Shown here: positions 49,791 to 61,898 of the stretch, one piece after another
How the letters are laid out: every line of letters begins with the position of its first letter
Position numbering within the stretch: position 1 is the stretch's first letter
Source of the DNA: Datnioides undecimradiatus
Taxonomy: Eukaryota; Chordata; Actinopteri; Lobotiformes; Datnioididae
Direction of reading: 5' to 3'
Length of the DNA stretch: 64,000 nucleotides
Assembly (NCBI GenBank): GCA_008933995.1
Contig: WARS01000034.1
Coordinates: forward strand, 4,070,707 to 4,134,706
The notes under the pieces: generated by a model
Seen by the model: only the letters and a program-made list of their open reading frames with translations
Told to the model about the DNA's origin: nothing
Database searches by the model: none
Made by a program: the position numbers and the translations under genes

Positions 49791-51504
49791 CATTCTAAAG
49801 CCAGCAAAGCAAAGGATTTACAACAAGACAAGTTTGTGGAAGTTTATAGGAGCTTTAAAATTAACAAGCAGATATATTTTGGTGCAAAATCAGCTGCTTT
49901 GTCAGAAATGAAACAGAACTGCAACTGGCGTGAGTGTATAAAGTGAAAATGCATTGCGTTTCCTGTGGCTACTTCACCATTAAGCCATCAGGGGTTTTGC
50001 AAAGGCACTGCTAGGTAACTAAGTAAGTGGAAAGAAATAATTGATTCACTGTTAAGGAATTGTCACACTAATTATTTGCTCAGATAGACAAGTGTGTCTG
50101 GACTTAAACACACACAGCACACACCCTTTCATGTCCTGCCCCACTGTAGTCCTTTGACGGACCCCAGGTATGACCAGAAAATCCCTGTTGTCGACAAATT
50201 CCGTCTAATGAAAAGGTTAACTGTAAGCAGCATGACAAGACTGGGAGGAGAGTTAGCAGCCCAGTCAGTGACCTGGCATTTCGAGATGTCTCTATTAGCC
50301 TTCTAGCACGCGCCATCCAGCTCTCAGCACCGCTCTCTGTTGTGAAGGACACCAGGCCAATTAGAGTCTACAGGATTTAGGGGAGTGGTGGAGGTGTGTG
50401 TGGGGGGTTTGCCGGCATTGGGTAGGTGGTATAATAAAGAAGAGATGAGAGAACACTGAGGAGCGTGTTACATGCAGTTAGAAACTATGCTTTCATATGA
50501 TAGTCAACTGAGGTAACAAGCCAAGAGATCAAAACCGTGACCCTGAGCTACTTTGAAAGAGTGTTTATGTGTGCAGGGGCAGAAGTTAGGAGGCTTGTGT
50601 GCATACAGTGGGTGCCCACAGTGGGTGCACATTCACTTTTTTAAAGCGCATATTTTTGTTGTGTGCCACTGCGTGATTCTGTCTCCCTGTGTGTTTTTAT
50701 TTATTTTATTTTTTGCTCCCATTTGAATGTGCACCACTTCAAACCCACTCCCTGACATCATTCCATGAGCTTTTAGCTTTGAAATGGAAATTAATCACAC
50801 AGGAGTATTCCCTGAAGGGCTGCCTGTAATACATGAAATGGAGCTTTTGGCACAATGTTTCACCACTGAGATTCCGGGTGGATATAAAATTTTGTGGCTG
50901 CAGAACAAGACTTCATGGATCTCAGAGGTGAAGTCGCAGCATGGAATACAGACATAAAGGCCGTGCTGCAGAAGTTTAGAACCAGGACAAGTTTCAGTCC
51001 CAAGTGCATGGGCATGCAGCACCCTTTTGAGCAGCAGTTCAAGTGTAAAATTTCATTTTCTAACTTTAATTAATTCTCTTTCAGATATATTCATGGGAAA
51101 TCAGGGGACTTCCAGAGTCCAGCAATGCTTCCACTTCGTATTAGCACTGCTAACCAAGTGCTTCTTAGCGTTTTACAGTCTGACACAGATGCCAGAAGGA
51201 CAGGCAAACAATCATATGAACCTACGTAGGTTTTTGCATTTGTGATTTGTTTGTTTAAAGTCAGGATTCAAAGAAAAATGCCTTTTCAACCGCTTTAGAC
51301 CACATCTCTGGACAAATTGGACACATTTAACAACATGTACCATAAAATACAATAATCCATTTCTTCATATTCTTAAATCAAAGCCTGTATTTGTTTGTAT
51401 GTAGATTTTTCCAATAGAGACGCAAGAGTTCGATCTCTCCTCCTCCACTGTATTGCCCGTTTTCCTACCCGCCAGCTGACCTTTACCTTAAGCAACACAA
51501 GGAA

Positions 51505-51575
51505 TTCTCAGCATGTCCATCTTCCATTTATCCATTTTCTTCCAGGTCAGGGTCACAGAGCAACAGGGTTAAGCA
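51505..51575 (-). repeat. Possible RTE/Rex3-like LINE 3' end
   Basis: The plus strand CATCTTCCATTTATCCATTT + TCTTCCAGGTCAGGGTCACA resembles the widespread fish sequence CCATCCATTTTCTTCCGCTT + ATCCGGGGTCGGGTCGC, the complement of an RTE-type 3' tail. It is short and diverged, so tentative. Confidence 0.35.
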
Positions 51576-54500
51576 CAGCATTCACATCTTATTCTTAACC
51601 ACTTTACAGTCCTCCCTGTCCACCATATACCAGTGAGTCTCCTGAGGGTACATGGAAGGTTCAAAGTTCAAAAGATAAATTAATCTGAAAATCAGGACTC
51701 CATGAGGACTTGAATACTTGAAGTCTGGTCTAGTTTAAGTGAGACTCAAGGCTGTAGTCTTTTAAAGCCTGTATTGAAGTGGGCAGTATTTAGAAGTAAT
51801 AGCTTGGTGTGGATCATATCAAATTTGGCCCGACAGCTTAAAAACTGGAACACTCCCGCCTCTCACTAATGCAACAGTGTGACATAAGCACGCCAGCTTC
51901 AAGCAGCACAATAAGTTTCTGCTCTGGCCTAATTCAAAGCTACTTTTGGGTGTATTCAGGAGAGACACAGACAGAGGAGAAATATATTTTATCAAGCAAC
52001 AGCCAATGAGGCATAACAATGAGTTACAGTTCAAAGGTCCATGTGTCACATTGAGGCTACCTAATATTGGGTAGGAGTTAGATCCCCATGTTCAGAGATG
52101 ATGGTAGAATCCTTTGTGATCCTACTGCAGCGTGTTCAAAGAGAGCCGTATTGGTCCAATGAAAGGTTTCAGGATAATGTGAGATGTTTGTTCATGTTGG
52201 AAATGACTAATGATGCTTTAATATTATGCCCCTCAGCAATGGAGCAGGCTGCTTTCATCCCTGCTTAGTTCACGTGAACTCTGGTCTGATTTTCTGGACT
52301 TTACCCAAATTCAAAAACAGATTTTTCACCAAAGGATTAACGGCAACATTGATCTGGTAGTTTTACCATATGAAGCCACAGAGCCAGTCTCAAACTCCGG
52401 GATGTTTTTCAAGATCACCCTGAGGTGTGCGGTCGCGCGTTTCCTTGAGCATCTCAGTGAGTCATTGTGTTGCCTCCGCGCAGTGTATGGCATCAAGGAT
52501 CCTGGTGCACTTTCATCTCCATCCAGCTACGCGGCACCAGTTTACCGCTGCCCTCGACCTTTATGCGCACCACCTGCCAGATGTTTGTGTGGGTGTGTTC
52601 ACGCTTCATGGTTCTTCTTTATCCAGAGACACACACTTTGTCCGGCTCCTGTTTATCTCTCTCACACACATGAATGCTCTCTTGTATGCACAAACAGAGA
52701 TATTCCACCACTCAAAACTTTCACTTCCAAGTATGATGGATAAGAGTCTTTTTGTGAACAGAGATTGATTTTTTTCTTGCCAACACCTACAGTGTTTCAG
52801 CTCAGTCCACGCTGAGTCACACATGGGTGCCACCTCTTTAAAAAGCCATCAGCGTGGATCTGTTTCCTAACCTTGTGGAGCTCCGTGTCTCTGCTTGAGT
52901 GGCAGCACAATGGAGAAGGATGAGTGTCAGATAAGCTGACAGGAATTAAGAGAAAAAGCTGAATTAAGTTCCCTCTCACATACATACTCCCACAAGTCTT
53001 AAGCCAGGAAGTGACCTTTGTGCTTCCCTACTGAAGAGCAGCTTAAAGAGTACTAGTTCATAATTAGTTTTTATGAAGCAGCTAGCCCGTGTAGCTACAA
53101 AATGATTACCTCTAATGGGTCTTCATTGTGCATGGTCAATAAAAGAAATTTCACTGTGAGTGTGATATTTTCTATGTGGGATACCAATTATTAGCAGCAC
53201 TTTGTAAAGCGAAGGTAAGATATCGCCATGGCAGCAGTGGTTGTATTGTAGTTCGTCTTTATCTCCCCAGCACTTCACAATCTGCTTTGTTTAGTCTGTT
53301 CATTGATCAGCGAGAATTAGATGAGTTTTCATATTCAGATGCCCCGCGGCAGGCAGCAGATGAATGCCCAAGTGGCACTCGTACCTTTTCGCGCTATTAG
53401 CCCCATGCATCATTAAACAGGGCTTTGAAATAGCTGCAATTTTTGCAACCTGAAAAAGATTATCTGCTCATATATCATTTCTCCTTCTGCGCAGCAACCC
53501 AGCAGGAGGGATTCAGCTCTTTTAACCACCATTGTTTTCCTGTTGTTCCTGTTGTTCTGCTCCTATCATAGGCTTTATAAAGCTTTTCTGTTTGATTAGC
53601 TGATGCTGTTACATCAGGAAACATAGCACGCCTGCTTTCCTTCTACGTTGATTAATCAGTAATGTAATCATTGTTATCATGACTAATATGTAATTAGTAA
53701 TTGTATTTTGTTTTTCAAATAACTCACCCCAACCTGTTCCCATCAACCCTCAGCAGCACATTATATTTTAAACTACGCTCTCATGCTTGAATGCTAACAC
53801 GTCTGACTAACTAAACTAGACAATAACATGTGAGCTATGTCATTAAGCATAAGCAACCTCATGTTTGCATTTAAGCACTGTGCATTGCTGTAGATCCTTG
53901 GTCTTGTTGTACTCTCTTGAAATTAAGTATTCCCTCTGCTCCCAGTGGCTGGCAACATCTTTGGTTGTAGTTGTGATCCACACCTCATGTTCAGTCTTGC
54001 TTTTTACTTTTTAGAAACCTTGCTGTTTTAGCTCCAACACGGAAACAGCTGAGTCAGTTCATGATTTTAAAAAGCGTTTAAAAGAGCACCTGTAGACTGA
54101 CAAAAGCCACACTGTGTGATTTCTGAGCTGAAAAGGGGGCTGTAGCTTTGACCAGAGATGATTAAATAGCAGCCAGGCTCTGGTTGAAAGGAGTTTGGTT
54201 GAAAAGTGCTTAGTTTGTTTAAATGTGTTAAAGGAATTTCTTGACATTTTGAGGGTCGGGGTGCCATCTCCTCCTGACAGCTTGTTAGCATTGTCAGCAT
54301 ATTTCATTGAAGCCAGTTAGCTACAGCTTGATGCCTCCCTGCTTATTTAAACCAAGAAGACGCTGATAATGAAGCTGCGCAAACCCATTTTTTCAAATGA
54401 ACACAGTGCCCTGCCACGTATCCACTAAAGAAAAGAAAAGTAGGCTTCTAACTGTCATAGTGTGCTTCCAGTACAGTCACTGTGACTCAAACAGCCAAAG

Positions 54501-56464
54501 CAGTGGCTTCCAGTCTCTTTTGCATGTGTTGTTGTAGTAGACGTTTATAGATTTCTGGAGAATGATGATTTCTGTGCAACAATAACATCAAAAGCCCTTT
54601 TTTTCCCCTCTCACTAACCCTCGTGGCAAAATGTTGTGTGATAGGTCGGCGCTGTAGTGCATCGTGACAGTCACACTATTATCCCCGCACCAACATGTCA
54701 CAACCAATAGACATCAAGAGCCTCAGAGAGTCAACAAAGCAGTATTTTTCGTGGGGGGAATCTGTCATGACTCACATGTTGCTGGCTTTTTGTCAGTCAC
54801 ACACTGTCACCTTGTACCTTTGTTATGTACGGTTTCACTGATGAACTTAAAAGTTCCCACTGAAAAGTAAAAGTTGCCACAAATGTCAGCAGCTTACAGA
54901 ACTTACATTCTGTCTATTCTGTCTAGTTTTTTGTATTTTTAAGGCTGAAGAAAGAAAGTTTGAAGGTATTAAGAAAATAGGAGTTTTACCCAGATATTGT
55001 CAGCATCAATGTCATGGAATTGTAGGCCAGCCAGATAGAAGATTATAATTCCAAGGTCATGGTTTATGGATTTTAGGATGCAAACTGTAGACACGACTCA
55101 AATTTCCTTGGGGAAAAACTTTTTTGTCAGAAAAATCCATATTTTATTAAAGTCAATACTGTGTACTTATGACTTTTTGACTGCCTGCAGTCTGGAGTTA
55201 TTGTTCTGGTTTTTGTTTTTTGTACAGATTCAGAAATTTTGATCTGGCCTTGTTATTTGGAATCTGCAGCCACAGACCAATCCTGCAAAAACTGCTATCA
55301 CCAAATTAAAAACACATCTTCAGCTGTGCATGTTCTCTGATGCTCTGATGTTGTGTTTTCTTATCCCAATCGACTTCTTAAACGCAGACAGTCAGGAGCT
55401 TCTTTGATGTACACCTCAGAGTCAGTAATGAGGCAGTTGGACTTCCTGTTTGAACTCATATTGGTGTTCAAATGTTACTTAACAGCTTGTATGTTGGTTT
55501 TGTTTCACCAACCATGACTCACAAACTTATAAAAGCGGCAAGTGAGGCAGCACTCAGCCCATCTTGATTAATTGATGGTCCCTGTCCAACATCACACACT
55601 CCATGCTGTATGCATGTCTTTTGCTCACACAGTGTATCTCGCTTTAATCAACACCACAACACCACATAAGTCCAGTGTTGACTGATCTGTGTGGGTCCAA
55701 ATCAAACAGCAAAAACAGATTATTTCAGCTCTACAGTGGGCTTGTTCTTCCAGTCAATAGTAACACCAGACAAACACTCTGCATGTTTGTCCTGAAACAA
55801 ACGGAGAATGAAAGGAGCCGGTGATTTTTCTTTCCCCCTCTCAGGTAAAATGACCAAAGTTAGAGTGAACATTAACAATGTGACGGTTTCCTCCTTCGAT
55901 TGATCAAGTTTGCACTCTGTCGCTTCAAGCTGCTCTGCTTCATATTAAAACAGCCACACACATTCATCATTTCCCTGGTAAATTTAGAGGTAAAGAACAA
56001 TGTTTTCTCTTTGCTGTTCTTTGTTTTATTTAACTCACAGTTTTGGTCTTTTCATAATGATCGCCTGTGGTTTTGACAGATTTCAATTCCTCCATATTTT
56101 TAAAGCTGCAGCAATAAGTATATTTACATTAGCAATTGATCAAATTGCTACATGTGAAATAAAAAGTGCAGCTTGTTGTGACAAACCCATTTCACCCGAC
56201 TGCAGAATTTCAAGTTCATATTTGGGTTCTTTACTAGAATGACTGGTTTCACTGGTTTGGTTTGAGAGTAATGTCCAAGTCATCAAATGAACAGATGTGT
56301 CTGGTCCTCAGTGATGCTGCAACAACTCCTCCGTAGCACCGTAGCACCGTTTTTGGCCACTAATTCTGTGACCATACTGCCACTACTTCCAATCTCATTT
56401 ACATCAACTGCCAGAAAACATTCACGCATCCCTTTTCCTGTCCTCCTCCTCCCCCCTCCTGCAG

Positions 56465-56610
56465 GACAATCCGGGAGCACCTGGGGGAGCAGGAGGTTTC
56501 CATCTCTCTGACCATCGAGTCGCTGGAGGAGAACGACCTGGGAAACTACTCCTGCTATGTGGAGAACGGCAACGGGCGGCGGCAGGCCAACATCCAGCTC
56601 ACCAAGAAAG
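56465..56610 (+). CDS. il1rapl1: il1rapl1 coding exon: second half of Ig domain 3
   Basis: This 146-bp exon (acceptor TGCAG|GA, donor AAAG|GTGAGA) starts with the base completing the Lys codon left by the previous exon and ends one base into a codon. It encodes [20 protein letters not shown], then [19 protein letters not shown], then [18 protein letters not shown] is the Ig F-strand D-x-G-x-Y-x-C motif. Its cysteine (56553-56555) pairs with the one in the preceding exon, and NYS is a sequon. [12 protein letters not shown] and [13 protein letters not shown] match IL1RAPL1 as I remember it; IL1RAPL2 differs at several of these positions. Together the two exons form one Ig domain between phase-1 introns, the usual IL-1 receptor family layout. 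The minus-strand frame 56283-56663 is its antisense shadow. Confidence 0.96.
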
Positions 56611-57055
56611 GTGAGAAGAGCAAACAAACAAGCACACAGATTCATTTGTAAAAAGAAAAACATGCCAGTTGTTTAAAATATATACAGCTTTTTACCATGA
56701 ATCTAGCAGATGGATACAGAAGCCTTGATATTTAATAATGGCATGTTATAGCTTTGGAGGTGAAAAACACCATTTAATACCACAGGCCTCCGCTCTGACA
56801 ATAGAGTGAATCTCTCGCAGCAATTTATGGAGTACAAAGAAGAACAACTAGTGGGACTGTGGGAATTGACCAGTTGTTTCTCGCCTTAGGGAGAAAAAAA
56901 ATGGGACAGTATTGTAGATAGTGCAGAAAGCCTTATTCATCCACCTCAGCCTGAGGAAGTATTAGTTTGCAAAGAAAGAAAAAGCGCTTATAGAAAGCCT
57001 TCTCTGTTATGATGGCAGACAAGCTGTTTGACTGTCTGGCAATGACCTCCCCCAT

Positions 57056-57056
57056 C

Positions 57057-57131
<75 letters not shown>
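57056..57131. repeat. Long (CA)n microsatellite, about 35-37 units
   Basis: CACACG is followed by an uninterrupted CA array. It is the longest simple repeat in the window and lies about 450 bases downstream of the Ig3b exon donor, inside the intron before the transmembrane exon. CA-rich pre-mRNA can bind hnRNP L and affect splicing of nearby exons; whether it does so here is unknown. Confidence 0.97.
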
Positions 57132-57133
<2 letters not shown>

Positions 57134-58499
57134 TCCTCCTTTGATTGGCAAGTTCTCTCTCAGACATGTTCTCATCATTCACCACTGGCCAGTGTTGCCT
57201 TTCCCCCTCCCCCTTGTCTTTTTATTCAAGCAAACATGTTTGAGGTTTTCCTCTGATTTGGCCTCACTGAGGACGACTGTTTGAAATTTGATTCCGTGAT
57301 GATTTTAAATAGAGGTGCACACTTTCCAGGGTGGTTATATAAGTGAGATTTTTTTATTTTTTTAGCAAGGCTGGGGGGGGGTCTCTGTATCCTTAAAGTT
57401 GTCAGTGTTGAATACATTTACATAGTAAGATATTTTTCCTCTCTTTTAAGCTCGCAGCTTTGGATCCAGCTTTGATGGCAGCCCAGTTCCCCTCCATTTG
57501 CTATATTAAAGGGGTTTATGCTGCACAGTCGAATCTCGGAATAAACCGTAGAAGATTAGCCTGGTCCTTGCAGGATTGTGGGTCTACATGAAATCAACCA
57601 GTTCCCATGTTTTTGTTATTTGTTGCATCCACAGTGTGGCCAGTCAGTGTTTACACTGCCTTTAAAAATGCGCCCTCGCTTGTAAAAACAGCACATGACA
57701 CTTCGAGTGATTTTGGGCGTTTCAGTGCTGCATCAATCAGAATATGTCTTCACTTGTATGTAAAGTTAGCACAGACGCGTCCTTATTTCCACTTCTTGTA
57801 CAACTTCTGGTAGTGAGGAAGTTGTGATTCTCCGAGTCCTCCTGGCCACAGATATTTTCTCTCTCAAAGCTGCAACTAGTAGACAGCCGTCTAAACTGTA
57901 TAATGTTAAAATTGGTGGTTTGTGAACATAGGAAACAGCACGAAGGCTCAGCCCTCACCAGTCTCACCATTGCTCTCCTCTGTTTTATTTTGCCATTCAC
58001 CCCTCCTCTGCCTTTTCCTGCTCTCTCTTTTCATCTCTCTCCCTAGACAACAGAGAGACACTTGCAGAAATAGAGGGAGAGAAAGAGGTGATGAATCGCC
58101 CGATGCCATGTGGCTCCATCAAATCCAGCCTTCTAGTCGTCAGGAGCTAATTTGTCTTAATCCGTCCCAGTGCAGCGCTGCTACAATATGGATGCCGGGC
58201 AGAAAAGAATTGGCCTCCTCTGCTGCTTGAGGAGCAGCTGGCTCGTTACACTGTCCAGATATGTGAGGAGAGGAGCAGTGTTCACTGGGGCGAGAGGGCA
58301 GAGTGGAGGTGGAAAACAGTGAAGGGGAAGTGGAGTTGCTTGGATCCGTTTTATCGCAGTGCTTGTTAGCCACAACACCTCTCTCACTAAAGTAAACTAA
58401 TTCAGGATGATTCCCAGACAGACCGGAAGGGAACAGACAAGAGGACGAAGTCAGAGGCTTCATGGGGAAACCTGCGTTCACTCTGCCCTGAGTTTATTT

Positions 58500-58735
58500 G
58501 CTCTTTTGTTTGCGTACGTGCGCGTCCGTCCGTCCGTAGGTCTGGCTGAAGGTCGTAGCCCAGACAGGCGTGATGAAGCGGCGCGGGCCACGCTCGTTAG
58601 CTCTATAGAACATCATCCTTCATCATGGGAGCTGTCAGCCTGATGGCCGCTGCAGTGGAATGGGCATCGCGCACTCCAACGAGGTTAAATGTGCAGCGGT
58701 GATGGATGGTGATGCGCGCGAGTCCTCTCTGTCCA
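58500..58735. other. CpG-rich intronic patch
   Basis: Many CpGs in about 230 bases, including GTACGTGCGCGTCCGTCCGT, AAGCGGCGCGGG, ATCGCGCACTCC and GATGCGCGCGAG, against a CpG-poor background. It borders the TG array at 58742. It could be an unmethylated regulatory element or a young CpG-bearing repeat. I see no TATA box or exon that would make it a promoter. Confidence 0.4.
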
Positions 58736-58739
58736 TGTT

Positions 58740-58741
<2 letters not shown>

Positions 58742-58781
<40 letters not shown>
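58742..58781. repeat. (TG)20 microsatellite
   Basis: Twenty perfect TG units, complementary in the transcript to the CA arrays at 57056 and 60011 in the same intron. Confidence 0.97.
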
Positions 58782-58783
<2 letters not shown>

Positions 58784-60010
58784 GCAATGCAGCAAGTCCA
58801 GCCTTTTACTGTTGTCCATTAGTCAGCCAATGAAGGCTGACCACCCAGATTTTGCGAGGCGTAGCCAAGAGGAAATGTTGAACTGCAAAAGATGGAGTGA
58901 CATCCGATTGAAAACGCTGTAAAAAAAAAAGAAAGAAAAAAGCCTTGAAAAAGAGACAAGATGGTGAAAAGACAAAGCAAACGACTTGGTTTTCAAGGCA
59001 AGTCACTAGACCAAGGAGCTTAATGGTTGAATCCGTTGTCCTGTAATGTAAAATATCACCTTTCATCCTCCTCAATAACACTACTAGTCTGACTTCCACT
59101 GAATAGTTTTGTCCTGTGGACCTTTCTTAAAGCACCGCTAGTAGGCTAACGCAATTTCCAATGATCAGGTCTGCAAAAGTGAAATATCAACAGTGAAGTC
59201 CTGCGGTTCCTTGAATTTAGCTTCCACTGATGCTTTTCATGAGTTCACGTCAGGCTACAGCAATGACGGATGGCGGGGGAGAGCGGACCGATTCGATCTG
59301 TCGACGAACAGGCGGTTCAACTAACAGCCAGGAGCTTTTCCTCGCGTCTTGCCTCTCTGCAGCCGTACACACATGTAACTGATCTTCATAACTGTGGCGG
59401 CTTGATCTGTCACATGCTATTGTCACACCAGTGGCCTCAATGTGATTTATTTTTTTTTATTATTATCCAATCAAGCCAGGAGGCAGTAAGTGACAGGTAT
59501 AGAAGAGGTTGTGCTTTCATTGCGGTTGGAGTTATGTGTCATCTGGATACAATCCAGTCACAATGAAAATATGAGCGCTGTGAAAAGATGGAGAGAAAAA
59601 AGCAAGAAAACACAATCACACACCGAAAGAATACATATTCACAGAGGCATTTAAGCCTGTTTTTAAACAACATGAAGGTACGGCAAAGTCACTTCACAGC
59701 ATGGAATCCTTGACCAAAAGCAAGTGCTCCGCTGTCATGACTGCATCATACAATATTTCACATGTACTGACGTTCTGCAGTCAGATTTTGCTCTCAGGGT
59801 AATCTGGTCTCCTGTAGCTGCAGGCTGGTTTTAATGTACGCAAGAGCTGAGAAATAAGATGGACGGGAGGTTTGTGATGTGTAATTGCAACTTTGTGAGT
59901 TTTTGTGGAATCTAAGAGGCGAATAAATATAGTCTCACAGCATCAGACGTCTGCAGTAAGACCAGAAAACCCCATTTAAATGATAAATGTGACTGTGAGG
60001 GGTCATCTTT

Positions 60011-60032
60011 CACACACACACACACACACACA
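60011..60032. repeat. (CA)11 microsatellite
   Basis: Eleven CA units about 150 bases upstream of the transmembrane exon acceptor. Confidence 0.95.
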
Positions 60033-60183
60033 GAATATTCAAACACAGCCCACGTACGCACTTTTTCATACTGAATGCTTGATGCTACTGGCATGCTATC
60101 TGTTTTCTTGGTTCCAGTTAAACCAGTGATTCAGATCTCCCTCTTTGTCTCCCTCCCTCCCTGCGTGTTTGCCACATTAGCAG

Positions 60184-60327
60184 AGCTGATGTACACGGTG
60201 GAACTGGCCGGAGGTCTTGGAGCCATCCTGTTGCTGCTCATCTGTCTGGTGACGCTGTACAAGTGCTACAGGATCGAGCTCATGCTGTTCTACAGGAACC
60301 ACTTTGGCAGTGAGGATATAGATGGAG
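60184..60327 (+). CDS. il1rapl1: il1rapl1 coding exon: juxtamembrane, transmembrane helix and start of cytoplasmic tail
   Basis: This 144-bp exon completes the Glu codon begun in the previous exon and ends GGA G|GTAAGA (phase 1). It encodes [19 protein letters not shown], then [18 protein letters not shown], then [11 protein letters not shown]. The single-pass helix covers about [19 protein letters not shown] (60204-60260) and is followed by a basic stop-transfer KCYR. The next exon would supply the Asp of the family's conserved DNKDYDAYLSY and the TIR domain, but it is not in the window. ELMYTV and RNHFG fit IL1RAPL1; IL1RAPL2 has a DLIYKI-type start and RQHFG. The acceptor ATTAGCAG offers two AGs three bases apart; the downstream one gives the family sequence, the upstream one would insert Ala. 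Confidence 0.96.
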
Positions 60328-60566
60328 GTAAGATGAGATAAGGTGCAAGTCGTAATTTACTTTACAGCGTTATATAATAAACTTCCATAATCTGTGACAC
60401 CGCAGTGTTCGCTGTTTAGTCGATGATTTCTAAAGCGCCTTCCACTGCTGTGAAAGCATCCTTTCTTTCCTCAGTAGGAATCAAATCCCAAACCTGAGCA
60501 GTATCAGTGCTGCTCTGCATGCATATTTATTTTTACTCAGAAAACACCTGGGCTATTTTTCACATC

Positions 60567-60974
60567 TTAAAGCTGCATGTGGCACTATTTTTATGTAAAT
60601 ATGCACCTGTTTTATCAGTCGAAACGACACAGAAAAGAGCCTCCCATCGTTCCTAACTCAGAAATTCTGTTGTCAATTTCAGGAAATCTACTCAACCCGC
60701 TAAATCAAAAAAAATTTATGCAAAATATTCCGTAAACTGTCTCCTAAACAGCAGCAAACGACTCACCAATCTTTGATGTGCTTCCTTTTCTTGTCACATT
60801 TGCATCCTTGTAAAAACTAATCACAAGCCAGCCTTGTAAAAATGTTCACGCTGGGTGCTGTTTCCTGACATCACAATGCGCGACTTTTGGCTAATGAAGT
60901 TCAGATTTTCAAACAGTTCCCTCTCGCTGCGTTTCAGAGCCCCCAACAGGCAAAGTTGCCAAGTTTAGCTTTAA
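60567..60974 (+). mobile_element. Short inverted-repeat element (MITE-like), copy B
   Basis: The element begins TTAAAGCTGCA and ends TTTAGCTTTAA, giving short imperfect terminal inverted repeats over 408 bp. Its interior aligns with copy A at 305-642 in the same orientation, and both interiors end with a CTCTCGCTG block followed by GCAAAGTTGCC- or GCAAAAGTGCCC-like words. No open frame encodes a transposase. The flanks (TC before, AGG after) show no clear target-site duplication. Confidence 0.65.
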
Positions 60975-61862
60975 AGGAAAAATGCAGCCTTGATCACTTA
61001 AACACTGTGAATACTGCAGCTGCTGGTGATGTGCTTTGTATTTCAGGGTACATTTGGTTGTTGTGTGCATTTCTCTTCTTATTCCATTGTAAAACCAGCC
61101 AAAAACACAGGCAGAAAAAATAATACATACCAGTCCATACCAGTTAGCAGTATTTGTAAAGCTGCAAATCCGCTATATTTTGCATATGTTGTATTCAGCT
61201 AGCCACTTCTTCATACCATCTGTGGTTGTCTCCTGTTGCTTTGAAAACCCAAATTTCAAAGTGCTGATTGCCAGATGTCTGCTAACTGGCACTCAACCTA
61301 ATATAAAGCACCTCAGTACAGCTCTTTGCATGATCTTGATGCATTTACTGAGTGTTTAAAATGCTTTTGTCTGAGCTGTTAATGTCGTTTCATCCACCCT
61401 TGATTCCAAATGGAGTGTCATACCAGCAACAATGGAGTGTCATAACAGAAAACCAACATGTTGGATGTCAGGGCCTCTGAATTAAGCAGCAGTAGCTTCA
61501 ATAACACTGGTGGCAATCCACTGGAGCAGACATGTTTCCAATAGCCTCAAAGATGTGCAGATTCGACAACAGCTGTCATCACAGTTACTGTCCACAGCGC
61601 TGCCTATAGCAGCCATCTGCAAAAGACACGCTGCTCTGTTGAGCACTCGTCACATCTGGTCCATACCCTGTCTTGTGACACTGCAGTCGAGTTGGTGGTT
61701 AAGATGGAGACACTGGGACCATTGAACTCAGTGAAAACAGACCTTCCTGTTTACGAGGCCTTGGCTCTGCTTATTGCACCTGAACAAGCTGCCGGTTCTT
61801 ATTTACTGCGAGCATCATGCTACAGGTGCCAGTGAAAGAGAAGGAAAGAAGCCTCTAACCCT

Positions 61863-61898
61863 ATATTAATTATTGTTATTATTATTGTTATCATTAGA
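61863..61898. repeat. (ATT)-rich low-complexity tract
   Basis: Imperfect ATT/GTT trinucleotides (TATTAATTATTGTTATTATT ...). Confidence 0.8.

Larger units (their letters stand above)
46461..56464 (+). other. il1rapl1: il1rapl1 intron within the Ig3 domain (phase 2)
   Basis: A 10,004-bp intron with donor GTAAGA and acceptor CCCCCCTCCTGCAG. It holds the RE1-like site at 47724, a LINE tail near 48860 and repeat-like sequence at 49370-49790 and 51505-51575. I recognise nothing else. Stretches 46461-47720, 47750-48850, 49950-51500 and 51600-56460 show only short chance frames, A/T runs, a CCTGTTGTT tandem near 53536 and a GTAGCACC tandem at 56333-56349. Confidence 0.9.
56611..60183 (+). other. il1rapl1: il1rapl1 intron between the Ig3 and transmembrane exons (phase 1)
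   Basis: A 3,573-bp intron with donor GTGAGA. Its acceptor is a pyrimidine-rich stretch ending ATTAGCAG|AG, a tandem acceptor. It contains CA, TG and CA arrays (listed separately), an 8-base G run at about 57373 and a CpG-rich patch at 58500-58730. I see no further exon. The frames 58140-58481 (minus) and 58407-58643 are composition-driven. Confidence 0.92.

Noticed and set aside
56283-56663. 126-codon minus-strand frame
   Set aside because: It is the antisense of the Ig3b exon. The openness comes from the coding bias of the true exon on the plus strand.
56933-57284. Frames with long Val-Cys or Thr-His runs
   Set aside because: Direct translations of the CA microsatellite.
46328-60327. Assignment to il1rapl2 or il1rap
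   Set aside because: [25 protein letters not shown] and RNHFG match IL1RAPL1 and differ from the IL1RAPL2 equivalents I remember. IL1RAP is further away.
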